Assembly (NCBI RefSeq): GCF_014189455.1 | Contig: NZ_CP050296.1 | Location: 1,612,001 to 1,676,000 of the forward strand | Source: Mesorhizobium huakuii | GTDB lineage: Bacteria; Pseudomonadota; Alphaproteobacteria; Rhizobiales; Rhizobiaceae | Reading direction: 5' to 3' | DNA: 64,000 bases | Part shown: positions 17,547 to 25,908 of the stretch, one piece after another | How the letters are laid out: every line of letters begins with the position of its first letter | How positions within the stretch are numbered: position 1 is the stretch's first letter | Position numbers and translations under genes: made by a program | The notes under the pieces: generated by a model | What the model was told of the DNA's origin: nothing | The model's input: only the letters and a program-made list of their open reading frames with translations | Databases searched by the model: none

Positions 17547-17579
17547 GCTGGCGGCAATAGCCCTGCCCGCTCCCAGCGC

Positions 17580-18335
17580 TCAGCCGCGCCCCACAAACGG
17601 CATCTTGGTCGCCATCACGGTCATGAACAGCACATTGGCGTCGAGCGGCAGGCTGGCCATGTGGACGACCGCGTCGGCGACGCGCTGGACATCCATCACC
17701 GCTTCGGCGGCGATCGAGCCATTGGCCTGCGGCACGCCGACGGTCATCGGCTGGGCCATGTCGGTCAGCGCGTTGCCGATGTCGATCTGGCCGCAGGCGA
17801 TGTCATAGGGCCGGCCGTCGAGCGCCAGCGTCTTGGTCAGCCCGGTAATGGCATGCTTGGTCGCAGTATAGGGCACCGAGCCCGGGCGCGGCGCATATGC
17901 CGACACCGAGCCGTTGTTGATGATGCGCCCGCCCATCGGCCGCTGCTTGCGCATGGCGCCGAAGGCGGCGCGGGCACACAGGAACGAACCGGTGAGATTG
18001 ACGCCGACGATATCGTTCCAGACCTCGACCGGGATCTCGTCGATCGGCGTCGACTTGTAACCCATGCCGGCATTGTTGAAGAGCAGGTCGACGCGGCCAA
18101 AGGCTTCCGCCACAGTCTCGAACAGATCATCGACCTCGCCGGCCTTGCTGATGTCGCAGGCCACCGCCAATGCCTTGGCCTCGGCCGGACCGGCCTCGGC
18201 GACCGCGGCGTCCAGCACCGATTTGCGGCGGCCGCAGAACACCGTGTTCCAGCCGGCCTTGAGCAGCGCCGTGGCAACGCTCTTGCCGATGCCCGTGCCG
18301 GCGCCGGTGACGATGGCGGTTCTTTCCTCGGTCAT
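17580..18335 (-). CDS. Short-chain dehydrogenase/reductase
   Basis: The 251-residue classical SDR has the cofactor motif TGAGTGIGKS (residues 10-19), NNAG (about 90-93), the catalytic serine in NGSVSAYAP and the YTATKHA motif (YxxxK, about 158-162). A GRR sequence after the second strand (FCGRRKSV) suggests NADP(H) preference. The substrate is unknown. It is convergent with the YCII-related gene. Confidence 0.88.
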   Translation of the reverse strand: MTEERTAIVTGAGTGIGKSVATALLKAGWNTVFCGRRKSVLDAAVAEAGPAEAKALAVACDISKAGEVDDLFETVAEAFGRVDLLFNNAGMGYKSTPIDEIPVEVWNDIVGVNLTGSFLCARAAFGAMRKQRPMGGRIINNGSVSAYAPRPGSVPYTATKHAITGLTKTLALDGRPYDIACGQIDIGNALTDMAQPMTVGVPQANGSIAAEAVMDVQRVADAVVHMASLPLDANVLFMTVMATKMPFVGRG

Positions 18336-18441
18336 GGCAGATATCCTCCGGCAGCGCCGCGCGTGCCCGACTGATTTTCAGGGATTGGCTCGGCAGAAGG
18401 CATCGCAAATGACGGCAGCGATGGCAAGCTTAGCCGCCAGG

Positions 18442-18488
18442 GCATGCCCCAAAAAGTGGAATCCGGTTTTCGGATAGAGCTCCAGCAT
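18442..18488. repeat. Short palindromic intergenic repeat (GCATGCCCC...CATG)
   Basis: The segment begins GCATGCCCCAAAAAGTGG and ends GAGCTCCAGCATG, with AATCCGGTTTTCGGAT in the middle. The AAAAGTGG...CGGTTTT core is shared with the elements at 25724 and 61564. Confidence 0.6.
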
Positions 18489-18496
18489 GGGCCGAC

Positions 18497-18524
18497 AAAA
18501 AGGGCGGTCATTGGCGACCGCCCT
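18497..18524 (-). terminator. Rho-independent terminator for the DUF533 gene
   Basis: On the minus strand a 9-base stem (AGGGCGGTC/GACCGCCCT with a 6-base loop) is followed by TTTTT. It lies about 110 bases downstream of the stop of the minus-strand DUF533 gene. Confidence 0.6.
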
Positions 18525-18635
18525 GATCTGAACCGGGCTTGGGAGGAGGAAAAGCCGATCCGACTGTGTAGAATCATGCGCTTGCTGAGTTAACGAAAGG
18601 TTAACGCGGGAAAGACGGCCTGTCCCGATCTGACC

Positions 18636-19373
18636 CTACCAGCGCGGATTGGGCGAGGTCCCTGCTTTGGCCGGCACCTTGGCCGCCGAAACCGTCGCCT
18701 CGACATGGTCGACCAGCGCGTCCGGCAGGCCAAGCCGGCCGGCAAGCAGGTCGAGATAGCCGCGTTCGGCGCGCGTGTCGGGATCGATGGTGAGGCGCGA
18801 CGCCGTGTAGAGTTCGAGCTTCTGCGCATCGGTCTTGGCCTCCGCCACCAGCGTGTCGAGATCGAGCGGGCTTTCCAGCTCCGCCATCAGGAATTTCTCG
18901 GCATCGGTCCCGATCCCCGCAAGGCTGAGCTTGCCGGCGATCTTCTTGCGCTCCTCGTCGTCGACATGGCCGTCAGCCTTGGCCGCCGAGATCATCGCGC
19001 GAACGAGCGTCAGCGTGAATTCGTCTTCGCCCTGCGGCGCCTGCGACGGATGGAAGGCGGTGTCCTTGGGCGGCGGCAGCAATTCCGGTTCACCAGCGGC
19101 GGGCGCCTGCTCCGGCGGATTGCCGGCCTTATAGTTCTGGTAGGCCTTGTAGGCGAGGCCACCGATCGCGGCCAATCCACCGAGCTTCACCGCGGCACCG
19201 GTCACTTCGCGACCGGCACCTGTTCCAAGCAGCACCGCCGCAAGCGCGCCGGCGGCCAGCGGATTGTCCTTGGCCATCTGCACCGCCTGACCCGCCTTGT
19301 CGCGGACGGTGCCGCTGGTGCCGGGAATTTGCGAGCCGAGCAGATCGTCGAGAAGCTTCTTGGGATCGAACAT
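18636..19373 (-). CDS. DUF533 family protein with TerB-like domain
   Basis: The 245-residue protein opens with MFDPKKLLDDLLG, has a glycine/alanine-rich hydrophobic stretch (about residues 38-78) and a C-terminal helical TerB-like domain (about 115-235) with ISAAKADGHVDDEERKKI, an acidic motif as in tellurite-resistance TerB proteins. DUF533 proteins are widespread in proteobacteria and uncharacterised; membrane association is suggested by the Gly-rich segment. A terminator is found downstream at 18497-18524. Confidence 0.88.
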   Translation of the reverse strand: MFDPKKLLDDLLGSQIPGTSGTVRDKAGQAVQMAKDNPLAAGALAAVLLGTGAGREVTGAAVKLGGLAAIGGLAYKAYQNYKAGNPPEQAPAAGEPELLPPPKDTAFHPSQAPQGEDEFTLTLVRAMISAAKADGHVDDEERKKIAGKLSLAGIGTDAEKFLMAELESPLDLDTLVAEAKTDAQKLELYTASRLTIDPDTRAERGYLDLLAGRLGLPDALVDHVEATVSAAKVPAKAGTSPNPRW

Positions 19374-19491
19374 TCAGTGCCTCCAGCATGTGCCCGGCCG
19401 AACGGGCAGGTTTCGAACGCCGAAGACGTAGGTCCCGAAACTTGACATTGCAATGACAGGACGCCGCTTTGCCGGGGTTCCGTAGCCTGGA

Positions 19492-20421
19492 TCAGGATCC
19501 GATATGCGGCCCCTTGCCCCGCGCTTGCGCAAGCTCGACCTGCCGCTGGCGCTCGGCATAGCGCTGGCGGTCCTCGTCGGTACGGGCGTCAAAACAATGC
19601 GGGCAAGAGACGCCGGCGGCATATTTCGGCGACGCCAGCTCGCCGGGCGTCAGTGGATGGCGACAGGCACGGCACAGTTCCGCATCGCCTTCGGCGAGAC
19701 CGTGCGACACCGAAACCCGCTCGTCGAAGACGAAGCACTCGCCTTGCCACAGGCTTTGCTCGGCCGGGACCTCTTCGAGATATTTGAGGATGCCGCCCTT
19801 GAGGTGGAACACATCCTCGAAGCCGAGCGACCTGACATAGGCGGTCGCCTTTTCGCAGCGAATGCCGCCGGTGCAGAACATCGCCACCTTGCGGCCTTCG
19901 AGCTCAGCCCGGTGCGCTTCCACCCAGGCCGGGAATTCGCGAAAGCTCGCCGTCGCCGGATCGACCGCGCCCTTGAACGTGCCGATCGAGACCTCGTAAG
20001 CGTTGCGCGTGTCGATGACGATCGTATCGGGCTGCGAGATCAGCGCGTTCCAATCCGCAGGCACGACATAGGTGCCGGCGCTCGCCACCGGGTCGATGTC
20101 CCCGACGCCCATGGTGACGATCTCGCGTTTCAGCCGCACCTTCATGCGGTGGAACGGCATGTCCGCGGCTGTGCTGTACTTGACTTCGAGGCCCGCCAGC
20201 CCGTCGATGGCCTCGATATAACAGATCAGCTCGGCGATCGCTGCTTCGCTGCCGGCGACGGTGCCGTTGATGCCTTCATGTGCCAGAAGCAGCGTGCCCT
20301 TGATGCCGCGTCCACAGCAGAAGGCTGCGAGCGGCGCGCGCAATTCGTCAAAGGCATCGAGCCGGGCAAACCGGTAAAGCGCGGCGACGCGGACAGGCTG
20401 GGATGGAGCGGACGGTGTCAT
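19492..20421 (-). CDS. trhO: tRNA uridine(34) hydroxylase TrhO (rhodanese-domain protein)
   Basis: The 309-residue protein has the N-terminal acylphosphatase-like domain (about 10-110, including [16 protein letters not shown]) and a rhodanese domain (about 125-225) with the catalytic loop [12 protein letters not shown] (Cys183), followed by a zinc-ribbon-like tail with CRACRHP and CPHC. TrhO uses oxygen to hydroxylate U34 in tRNA anticodons, a step toward cmo5U/mo5U. Length and motifs match the family throughout. It is divergent from the KDPG aldolase gene. Confidence 0.94.
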   Translation of the reverse strand: MTPSAPSQPVRVAALYRFARLDAFDELRAPLAAFCCGRGIKGTLLLAHEGINGTVAGSEAAIAELICYIEAIDGLAGLEVKYSTAADMPFHRMKVRLKREIVTMGVGDIDPVASAGTYVVPADWNALISQPDTIVIDTRNAYEVSIGTFKGAVDPATASFREFPAWVEAHRAELEGRKVAMFCTGGIRCEKATAYVRSLGFEDVFHLKGGILKYLEEVPAEQSLWQGECFVFDERVSVSHGLAEGDAELCRACRHPLTPGELASPKYAAGVSCPHCFDARTDEDRQRYAERQRQVELAQARGKGPHIGS

Positions 20422-20613
20422 CGCCAGAGCAACTAGACGCTCATGGCCGCCGATTCAAGGCGGAGCGGGTTTCATCAGCCCGTCACCCTGTTTGATAGTA
20501 ATGGCTGGTATGGTAACCCCGCAACGCGTGACATCGCGACACGCTTGGTTTCGTGGACAGGCAAACACCCGTCTGCTAATCGGTTGAAATCACCCTTAGC
20601 TATGGAGAGACAG

Positions 20614-21252
20614 ATGCCCAGCAAGACCGAAAAACTCCTGTCCCTCCTCAACGGCCAGCCGGTCATTCCGGTGCTGAAGATCACTGATGTCGCCAACGCC
20701 GTGCCGTTGGCCCGCGCCCTGGCGCGCGGCGGCCTGCCGGCGATCGAGATCACGCTGCGGACCGCCGACGCGCTGGAAGCGATCCGGCGCGTTGCGGCCG
20801 AGGTCGAGGAAGCCATTGTCGGCGCCGGCACCATTCTCGACAGCAAGCAGTTCGATGAAGCAGCCAGCGCCGGTTCGCGCTTCATCGTCAGCCCCGGCAT
20901 CACGCGTGAGCTTCTGGCCGCCGCCGCCGACAGCGAGGTTCCGCTGCTGCCCGGCGCCATCACGCCCGGCGAGATCATGGCCGCGCGCGAGGCCGGCCTG
21001 CGCTTCCTGAAATTCTTCCCGGCCGAGCAGTCCGGCGGCATCGCCTCGCTGAAGGCTTTCGCCTCACCGCTGGCCGACGTCAAATTCTGCCCGACCGGCG
21101 GCATCACCGGCAAGAACGCCGCCGAGTATCTCAGCCTGCCCAACGTCATCTGTGTCGGCGGCTCCTGGGTTGCGCCCGACGACATGGTCAAGGCCGGCAA
21201 ATGGGACGAGATCGAAGCGCTCGCACGCGCTGCCAGCCAGCTCCGGAAATAA
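20614..21252 (+). CDS. eda: 2-dehydro-3-deoxy-phosphogluconate (KDPG) aldolase
   Basis: The 212-residue TIM-barrel class I aldolase cleaves KDPG to pyruvate and glyceraldehyde-3-phosphate in the Entner-Doudoroff pathway. E45 in AIEITLRT and Schiff-base K133 in FLKFFPAEQSGG are conserved, and the phosphate site CPTGGIT is present. ATG 20614 is chosen because GGAGAG lies just upstream; an in-frame ATG at 20602 would add four residues. The upstream 190 bases hold the promoter region, with TGGCTGGTATGGTAACC as a possible regulator site. No edd gene is adjacent. Confidence 0.94.
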   Translation: MPSKTEKLLSLLNGQPVIPVLKITDVANAVPLARALARGGLPAIEITLRTADALEAIRRVAAEVEEAIVGAGTILDSKQFDEAASAGSRFIVSPGITRELLAAAADSEVPLLPGAITPGEIMAAREAGLRFLKFFPAEQSGGIASLKAFASPLADVKFCPTGGITGKNAAEYLSLPNVICVGGSWVAPDDMVKAGKWDEIEALARAASQLRK

Positions 21253-21264
21253 TCGGGTCTTCGC

Positions 21265-22014
21265 TCACCAGGGCAACGGACCGTTCTCGTCGAAATAACC
21301 GCCGGTGGGGCCGCCGGCCTTCAGCGTTGCCAGCTGCACGATGACCCCGGCGGCCTGCTGCACGGTGCGGCCGCCTCTGTGCGCATTGAGGTCCGTCGCG
21401 GTGTAGCCGGGTGCGGCGGCGTTGACCATGATGCCGCGCGGCGCAAGCTCCCGGGCGAAGGCAACCGTGATGGCATTGAGCGCTGTTTTCGAACTGCCAT
21501 AGCCCATGACATTGGGCGACTGGCTGTTATCAGCGGCGCGCGCGATCGAGCCGAGAGAGCTGCTGACCATGACGATGCGGGCGGCGGGCGACGCCAGGAG
21601 CAGCGGCAGGAAGGCCTGGGTGACGCGAACCGGGCCGAAGACGTTGACGTCATAAGTGGCCTTCATGTCAGCGATGTTCTCGCGGCTCGGCGGCCGTTCA
21701 TAACGACCGTCGGGTCCGAGCGCGTCGACATAGCCAGGCGCAATGCCGGCATTGTTGACCAGCACGTCGAGGCTGGATAGCCGCGTCGTCAAGCTTCTGG
21801 CCGCGGCCGCCATGCTGTCATCGCTGCTGACGTCGAGCTCGAGCCATTCGACGTCGAGCCCGTCGTTGCGCAACGCCTTTGCCGCGGCCTCCCCGCGCTC
21901 GGCATCGCGGGCACCGAGCCAGACCTTGAACCCTTTTGTTGCCAGCCGGCGAGCGGTTTCAAGGCCGATGCCTTTGTTGGCGCCGGTGACCAGCGCATTC
22001 ATTTTCGTCGTCAT
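21265..22014 (-). CDS. Short-chain dehydrogenase/reductase
   Basis: The 249-residue SDR has TGANKGIGLE (residues 10-19), NNAG (about 89-92), a catalytic serine in MVSSSLGS and YGSSKTA (YxxxK, about 168-172). KGFKVWLGARD after the second strand carries an Arg, as in NADP-dependent members. It resembles carbonyl-reductase-like SDRs. It is transcribed divergently from the AraC-family gene 130 bases away, so that regulator may control it; the substrate is unknown. Confidence 0.88.
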   Translation of the reverse strand: MTTKMNALVTGANKGIGLETARRLATKGFKVWLGARDAERGEAAAKALRNDGLDVEWLELDVSSDDSMAAAARSLTTRLSSLDVLVNNAGIAPGYVDALGPDGRYERPPSRENIADMKATYDVNVFGPVRVTQAFLPLLLASPAARIVMVSSSLGSIARAADNSQSPNVMGYGSSKTALNAITVAFARELAPRGIMVNAAAPGYTATDLNAHRGGRTVQQAAGVIVQLATLKAGGPTGGYFDENGPLPW

Positions 22015-22144
22015 GTCCGTGTCTCCTTCTTGGTGACCTGGATATGACGCGCGCCGGCCAGTTTCGCGCGCCGGATACTCGCGTCCTCTTGCCTAATCCT
22101 CTCAACTGGTTGCGCGGCGCGCATGGATCGGCAATGCTGAAGAC

Positions 22145-23038
22145 ATGGAAGAAGCCTTGCAGGAATTGATCGCCATCGCCGGCCGCCATGCGCATGGGCG
22201 GCGCACCAAAACGGCCATCCCGCGTGTCACCATCGGCCGCAGTGAGGTTGCGACCCCGCCATTGCCCGAGCTTTGCCAACCGACGGCGCTGTTCGTGCTT
22301 CAAGGGACGAAGACAGTGCTGATCGGCGACCGCACGCTGCGCTATGGCGCCGGCAGCTATTTCGTCTATGCGGTGGAGACGCCCGCCACCAGCCAGCTGA
22401 TCGAGGCGAGCAGCGCCTGCCCTTACATGGCCATCGCCTTCGCCCTCGATATCGAACTGATCGCCGGCCTGCTTATCGACCACAAGCCGGTAGTCGACGG
22501 CGACAGCTTCGTGACCAACCGGGCTGATGACGAACTGCTCGATGCCTGGCGCCGCATGCTGCGGCTGCTCGACCGGCCAACCGAGATTCCCGTGCTCGCG
22601 CCCATGCTCGAACGCGAGATCGCATTCCGCCTGCTGCAAGGTCCGCAAGGCGCGAAGCTGCGCCAGCTCGCGCGCGCCGATGGCCGCCTGTCACAGATCC
22701 GCCGCGCCACCGCCTGGATACGATCGCACTACAACGAGCTTATCGATGTGACGGAGCTGGCCGCGCTCGCGCATATGAGCAACGCTTCGTTTCACCGCCA
22801 CTTCAAGGCGGCGACCGCGATGAGCCCGATCCAGTACCAGAAGCAGGTCCGTCTGCTGGAGGCGCGTCATCTGCTGATCGCGGAGCCGGGCAGCGCCGCG
22901 CGTGTCGCCTTTGCCGTCGGCTATGAAAGCGCATCCCAGTTCAGCCGGGAATATGCCCGCCATTTCGGACTGCCGCCGGCGCGTGACGCCGCGCGGCTTC
23001 TGGCCAGGGGCGAAGCCGCCACCCTGGAAATCGACTGA
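22145..23038 (+). CDS. AraC-family transcriptional regulator (AraC_N domain)
   Basis: The 297-residue protein has an N-terminal AraC_N-type sensing domain (about 20-160: ELCQPTALFVLQGTKTVLIG, YGAGSYFVYAVETPA) and a C-terminal pair of helix-turn-helix motifs (about 190-285: VTELAALAHMSNASFHRHFK and AARVAFAVGYESASQFSREY). It probably regulates the divergent SDR gene, the usual arrangement for this group. The stop is followed immediately by half of a palindromic repeat and a hairpin. Confidence 0.92.
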   Translation: MEEALQELIAIAGRHAHGRRTKTAIPRVTIGRSEVATPPLPELCQPTALFVLQGTKTVLIGDRTLRYGAGSYFVYAVETPATSQLIEASSACPYMAIAFALDIELIAGLLIDHKPVVDGDSFVTNRADDELLDAWRRMLRLLDRPTEIPVLAPMLEREIAFRLLQGPQGAKLRQLARADGRLSQIRRATAWIRSHYNELIDVTELAALAHMSNASFHRHFKAATAMSPIQYQKQVRLLEARHLLIAEPGSAARVAFAVGYESASQFSREYARHFGLPPARDAARLLARGEAATLEID

Positions 23039-23060
23039 TGCATATCGCCCAAAAGTGGCT
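23039..23060. repeat. Half copy of a short palindromic repeat
   Basis: TGCATATCGCCCAAAAGTGG directly after the AraC stop matches one arm of the full repeat at 63717-63760 (TGCATGTCGCCCAAAAGTGC). The second arm is missing. Confidence 0.55.
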
Positions 23061-23074
23061 ACACGCTACCAATG

Positions 23075-23107
23075 AAAAGCCCGGCCGACTCTCGCCGACC
23101 GGGCCAA
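23075..23107. terminator. GC-rich hairpin between convergent genes
   Basis: AAAAGCCCGG and CCGGGCC form arms around a loop containing GACTCTCGCCGA. On the minus strand the stem is followed by TTTTC, fitting termination of the small secreted-protein gene ending at 23133. Confidence 0.5.
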
Positions 23108-23132
23108 TTCTCCGGATCCTTTCGGTTCCGGA

Positions 23133-23309
23133 TCAGTGGCAGACCTTGACCTGCTCGGTCACCCGATGATGGTGAACCCAATGCGTGACCAGCCTGGTCC
23201 TGCAATGATGCCGGCCATTCTTGATGATCACGGTTTCGGCTTGCGATGGAGCGATCGCGGCCGATGCTGCAACCAATGCCAGAACGGATGCCAGTAGAAT
23301 CTTCTTCAT
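23133..23309 (-). CDS. Small secreted cationic protein
   Basis: The 58-residue product starts MKKILLASVLALVAASAAI, a clear signal peptide with likely cleavage after SQA, leaving about 33 residues (ETVIIKNGRHHCRTRLVTHW...) rich in His, Arg and two Cys that might form a disulfide. An upstream in-frame ATG at 23336 is less likely because the signal peptide begins at 23309. The family is not recognised; small His/Cys periplasmic proteins of this type are common in rhizobia. Confidence 0.75.
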   Translation of the reverse strand: MKKILLASVLALVAASAAIAPSQAETVIIKNGRHHCRTRLVTHWVHHHRVTEQVKVCH

Positions 23310-23433
23310 GAATATCCCCAGGTTGGAACGTACGCACACTAACCCGGAAATGAGGGAGCCGTTCCGGCTTCACGAGAAGTTCAGCCGCGTGTGATCCGCA
23401 GGATCGCGGCATCGCATCTGCCGTACCCTGAAA

Positions 23434-23467
23434 AGCAAAAAGCCGCGCCGGTTGCCCTGCGCGGCTT
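23434..23467 (-). terminator. Rho-independent terminator of the DUF882 gene
   Basis: On the minus strand AAGCCGCGC and GCGCGGCTT pair around a 10-base loop and are followed by TTTGCTTTT. It lies 21 bases after the DUF882 stop codon. Confidence 0.75.
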
Positions 23468-23488
23468 CTGCTTTATCTGGACAGCCGG

Positions 23489-25441
23489 CTACTTCGTCTG
23501 GAAGCGGGCAACCGACAGGAACTTGACGGCGTTGCCGGTGAAGCGGCTGGGGTCTGGCGCCTGGGCGTCGGTCTGGAAACCGGCCGTATAGACCTCGCTC
23601 GGCGGCGTATGCACGATATTGTAGGCGTAGCCCGGCGCCGTCGTCGCGCTCGAAACGGTGGCGACGTTATCGCCGCTGGTCAGCGCCCAGCGGGCGGCCT
23701 GGGGTGCCGCGGCAACCACCATGGCCCTGGGGCCGGGTTTCTGATCGCGGGCGGTGGCCCTGGCTTCCTTGCGGGTCGTCTTCACACCGGCGCCAATCGC
23801 GGCGGCCGGATCGGAACCCGCCGGACGGGCGGCAACCGCCTGGCGCGGCGACGCGGCATTGACATCAGACGGGTCGTTGAAGGCCGAGCGCGGCTCTTCG
23901 GCCAGCGACGCAACCTTGTATTCGTCGGCATTGCCGACCTGCTTGTACTCGACGGCATTGCCGACCTGGGCGTTGGCCTCGTCGAGCACGGCCTTGACGG
24001 CGTCCGGCTTGGCCGGCTCGGGCCGCGCCGAAGGCAGGACCGAGAACGCATCGGTCGCGGTCTTGCCCTGTTCGGCCGTATCCGCCAGCGCCATCAGCAC
24101 ATCCTTGCTGGGCGGCGGCGCGAGTTCCGCCGGCAGCGTGCGTTCGGGACGCCATGTCGGCACGGGGATGTTGTTGACGGCAACCTGTGCCGGATCGGCC
24201 GCGGCAGCCGCCGTTACCGCCACGGGGTCAGCCTTGCCGAAAGGCATGTTCGCCGGCGCCTGCGCGGTCGCCACGGCCTGTTCGGTGGTCGACGTCGCGT
24301 CCGCCGTGGCGAACGGAACATTCTCAGGCTGCGCGCCGACATCGACCTTCGGCCGCGGTGCGAAATCGGGCAGCGGAATCTCCTTGGCCGGCAGCGCCGC
24401 AATGATCGTTTCCGGCGTATCCTGTTCCGGCTCCGGAGTCTGCTCGTCGGCAATCTGCGGAATGTTGGCGCGCTGCGCCTTCTCCGGCGCGACGATGGCG
24501 ATGCCCGGCAGGTTGCTGCTCTTAGCGGTCGCGGCCGGCTTCAGGCTTCTCGGCTTGGGCGCGGGCTCGGCGGAAGCGGTCTCGACATCGGCGCTGTCGT
24601 CGGCTTCGTCGGAGCCGCCGCCACCGAAGAGAGCAGACAGGAACCCACCCGACTTCTTACCGCCGCCGACACTGGCCATCTCGACATTGGGCGTGCCCGA
24701 ACCCTTGCGTGCCTTGTAGGCGGCCATTGCCTGTTCATAGCCGGGCAGCGGCCGGCCGTCGCTCGGCACATGCAGCGTCTTGCCATTGGGGAACAGGCTG
24801 ACCAGTTCCTGGCGGCTGATGCCGGGCCAATGGCGCACATTGCCGACATCCATATGGACGAAAGGCGAACCGGAGGTCGGATAGTAGCCGACGCCACCGC
24901 CCTGCATCTTGAGGCCGATGTTGCGCAGCTTCTTCAGCGGCACGCCGGGAATATAGAAATCCATCGCCTTGCCGAGCATATGCTGGCTCTTCTCGGCGAC
25001 GCCCCGGCTGCGGCTGCGCAGCATCGAGTTGGTCGCCGGCGAACGGTAACCGCAGACGACCTGGATATAGTCGGTGGCGCCGCTTTCACGATAGGCCTCC
25101 CAGACCAGGTCTAGCAGGCGCGGATCCATCTTGGTCGGCTCGTTGCGGCGCCAGTCACGTAGGATGATGTTGATCTTGCGCAGGCCCTCGGGATCGTAGC
25201 GGCCATTGCGCTTGTACACGATCTCCGCCTTCTCATGCGTGTGGAGGTGGTAGAGCTTCAGCGAACGAACTTCGGCCTGGGCGCCGGTGGCGGCCGCGGC
25301 AACAAAACCAAAAGCGACAATCATCGCTGCCAGCCATCTCGGCCAGACGCTCAAATGATCATGACGCCCGTTTCTGAGTCGTTCGATTCTGTTCAAATCA
25401 AAAGGCCTTGCAGGCTGCCGTTTGTCCCCGGATTTGCCCAA
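23489..25441 (-). CDS. DUF882 (M15-like, YcbK-type) periplasmic protein with long low-complexity tail
   Basis: The 650-residue protein has an N-terminal membrane or signal segment (about residues 33-57, WLAAMIVAFGFVAAAATGAQA), then a DUF882 domain (about 58-225) with VVCGYRSPATNSML, KSQHMLGKAMDFYI and GSPFVHMDVGNVRHW, which contains the SxHxxGxAxD and HxD zinc-ligand pattern of M15/YcbK murein peptidases. The remaining about 400 residues are Ala/Pro-rich and probably disordered. A short near-repeat NAVEYKQVGNADEYKV occurs near 515. It likely acts on peptidoglycan in the periplasm; activity is inferred. Confidence 0.88.
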   Translation of the reverse strand: MGKSGDKRQPARPFDLNRIERLRNGRHDHLSVWPRWLAAMIVAFGFVAAAATGAQAEVRSLKLYHLHTHEKAEIVYKRNGRYDPEGLRKINIILRDWRRNEPTKMDPRLLDLVWEAYRESGATDYIQVVCGYRSPATNSMLRSRSRGVAEKSQHMLGKAMDFYIPGVPLKKLRNIGLKMQGGGVGYYPTSGSPFVHMDVGNVRHWPGISRQELVSLFPNGKTLHVPSDGRPLPGYEQAMAAYKARKGSGTPNVEMASVGGGKKSGGFLSALFGGGGSDEADDSADVETASAEPAPKPRSLKPAATAKSSNLPGIAIVAPEKAQRANIPQIADEQTPEPEQDTPETIIAALPAKEIPLPDFAPRPKVDVGAQPENVPFATADATSTTEQAVATAQAPANMPFGKADPVAVTAAAAADPAQVAVNNIPVPTWRPERTLPAELAPPPSKDVLMALADTAEQGKTATDAFSVLPSARPEPAKPDAVKAVLDEANAQVGNAVEYKQVGNADEYKVASLAEEPRSAFNDPSDVNAASPRQAVAARPAGSDPAAAIGAGVKTTRKEARATARDQKPGPRAMVVAAAPQAARWALTSGDNVATVSSATTAPGYAYNIVHTPPSEVYTAGFQTDAQAPDPSRFTGNAVKFLSVARFQTK

Positions 25442-25723
25442 ACGGATGTGTCGTTTTCACATCCGAATATCGATCCTAATGGTTAATCATCGCTTATTGA
25501 AGCCGAAATGCGGTAACACCATGGCGATATCCCGTCAAAAATTGTTCACAAGACTTCTTGGTAAACCGCTGGTTTAGATCAGGATTCCGGCTTTGGCCGA
25601 ACACGATCTGTTACCGTTAGCCTTAATGCGTGAACAGAGCTGTCCACAGGCTTGCCATATTCCAACCGAAACCCCCGATACAGGGCCAAATCTGGCATTG
25701 CAAGCTGGTCCGGGCCTTGCGGC
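25442..25723. other. Intergenic region upstream of the DUF882 gene
   Basis: This 282-base, comparatively AT-rich stretch must contain the DUF882 promoter on the minus strand. No gene or strong structure was seen before the repeats that begin at 25724. Confidence 0.4.
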
Positions 25724-25764
25724 GGGAGCGTGATCCCGATTTTCGGAAGAGATCAAACGCTCCC
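25724..25764. repeat. Short palindromic repeat (GGGAGCGTGATC...GATCAAACGCTCCC)
   Basis: GGGAGCG-TGATC and GATCAAACGCTCCC pair across CCGATTTTCGGAAGA. It directly abuts the larger repeat that begins at 25765. Confidence 0.6.
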
Positions 25765-25908
25765 AAGGTGTGTTGAGATTCAGGTCAGGCCGAGTCGAAA
25801 ATGGTGGGTTCCGAGAACCGGAGCGGAGCGTACTTGAAGTACGTGAGCACCGGAAGCGCAGGGAACCGCCGTTTGCAGGCCGGCCTCACCTGAATATCAA
25901 CACACCTT
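25765..25908. repeat. Copy A of a 144-170 bp palindromic intergenic element
   Basis: The ends AAGGTGTGTTGAGATTCAGG and (reverse complement) AAGGTGTGTTGATATTCAGG are near-perfect terminal inverted repeats. The centre holds GCGTACTTGAAGTACGTGAGC-like palindromic sequence. Copies B (44116) and C (47314) share the whole length. This copy overlaps the TAA stop of the minus-strand response regulator. Confidence 0.85.

Larger units (their letters stand above)
18336..18635. other. Intergenic region with repeat and terminator
   Basis: These 300 bases contain a short palindromic repeat (18442-18488), a minus-strand terminator (18497-18524) and no convincing gene. The part next to 18336 would hold the promoter of the minus-strand SDR gene. 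Confidence 0.5.
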
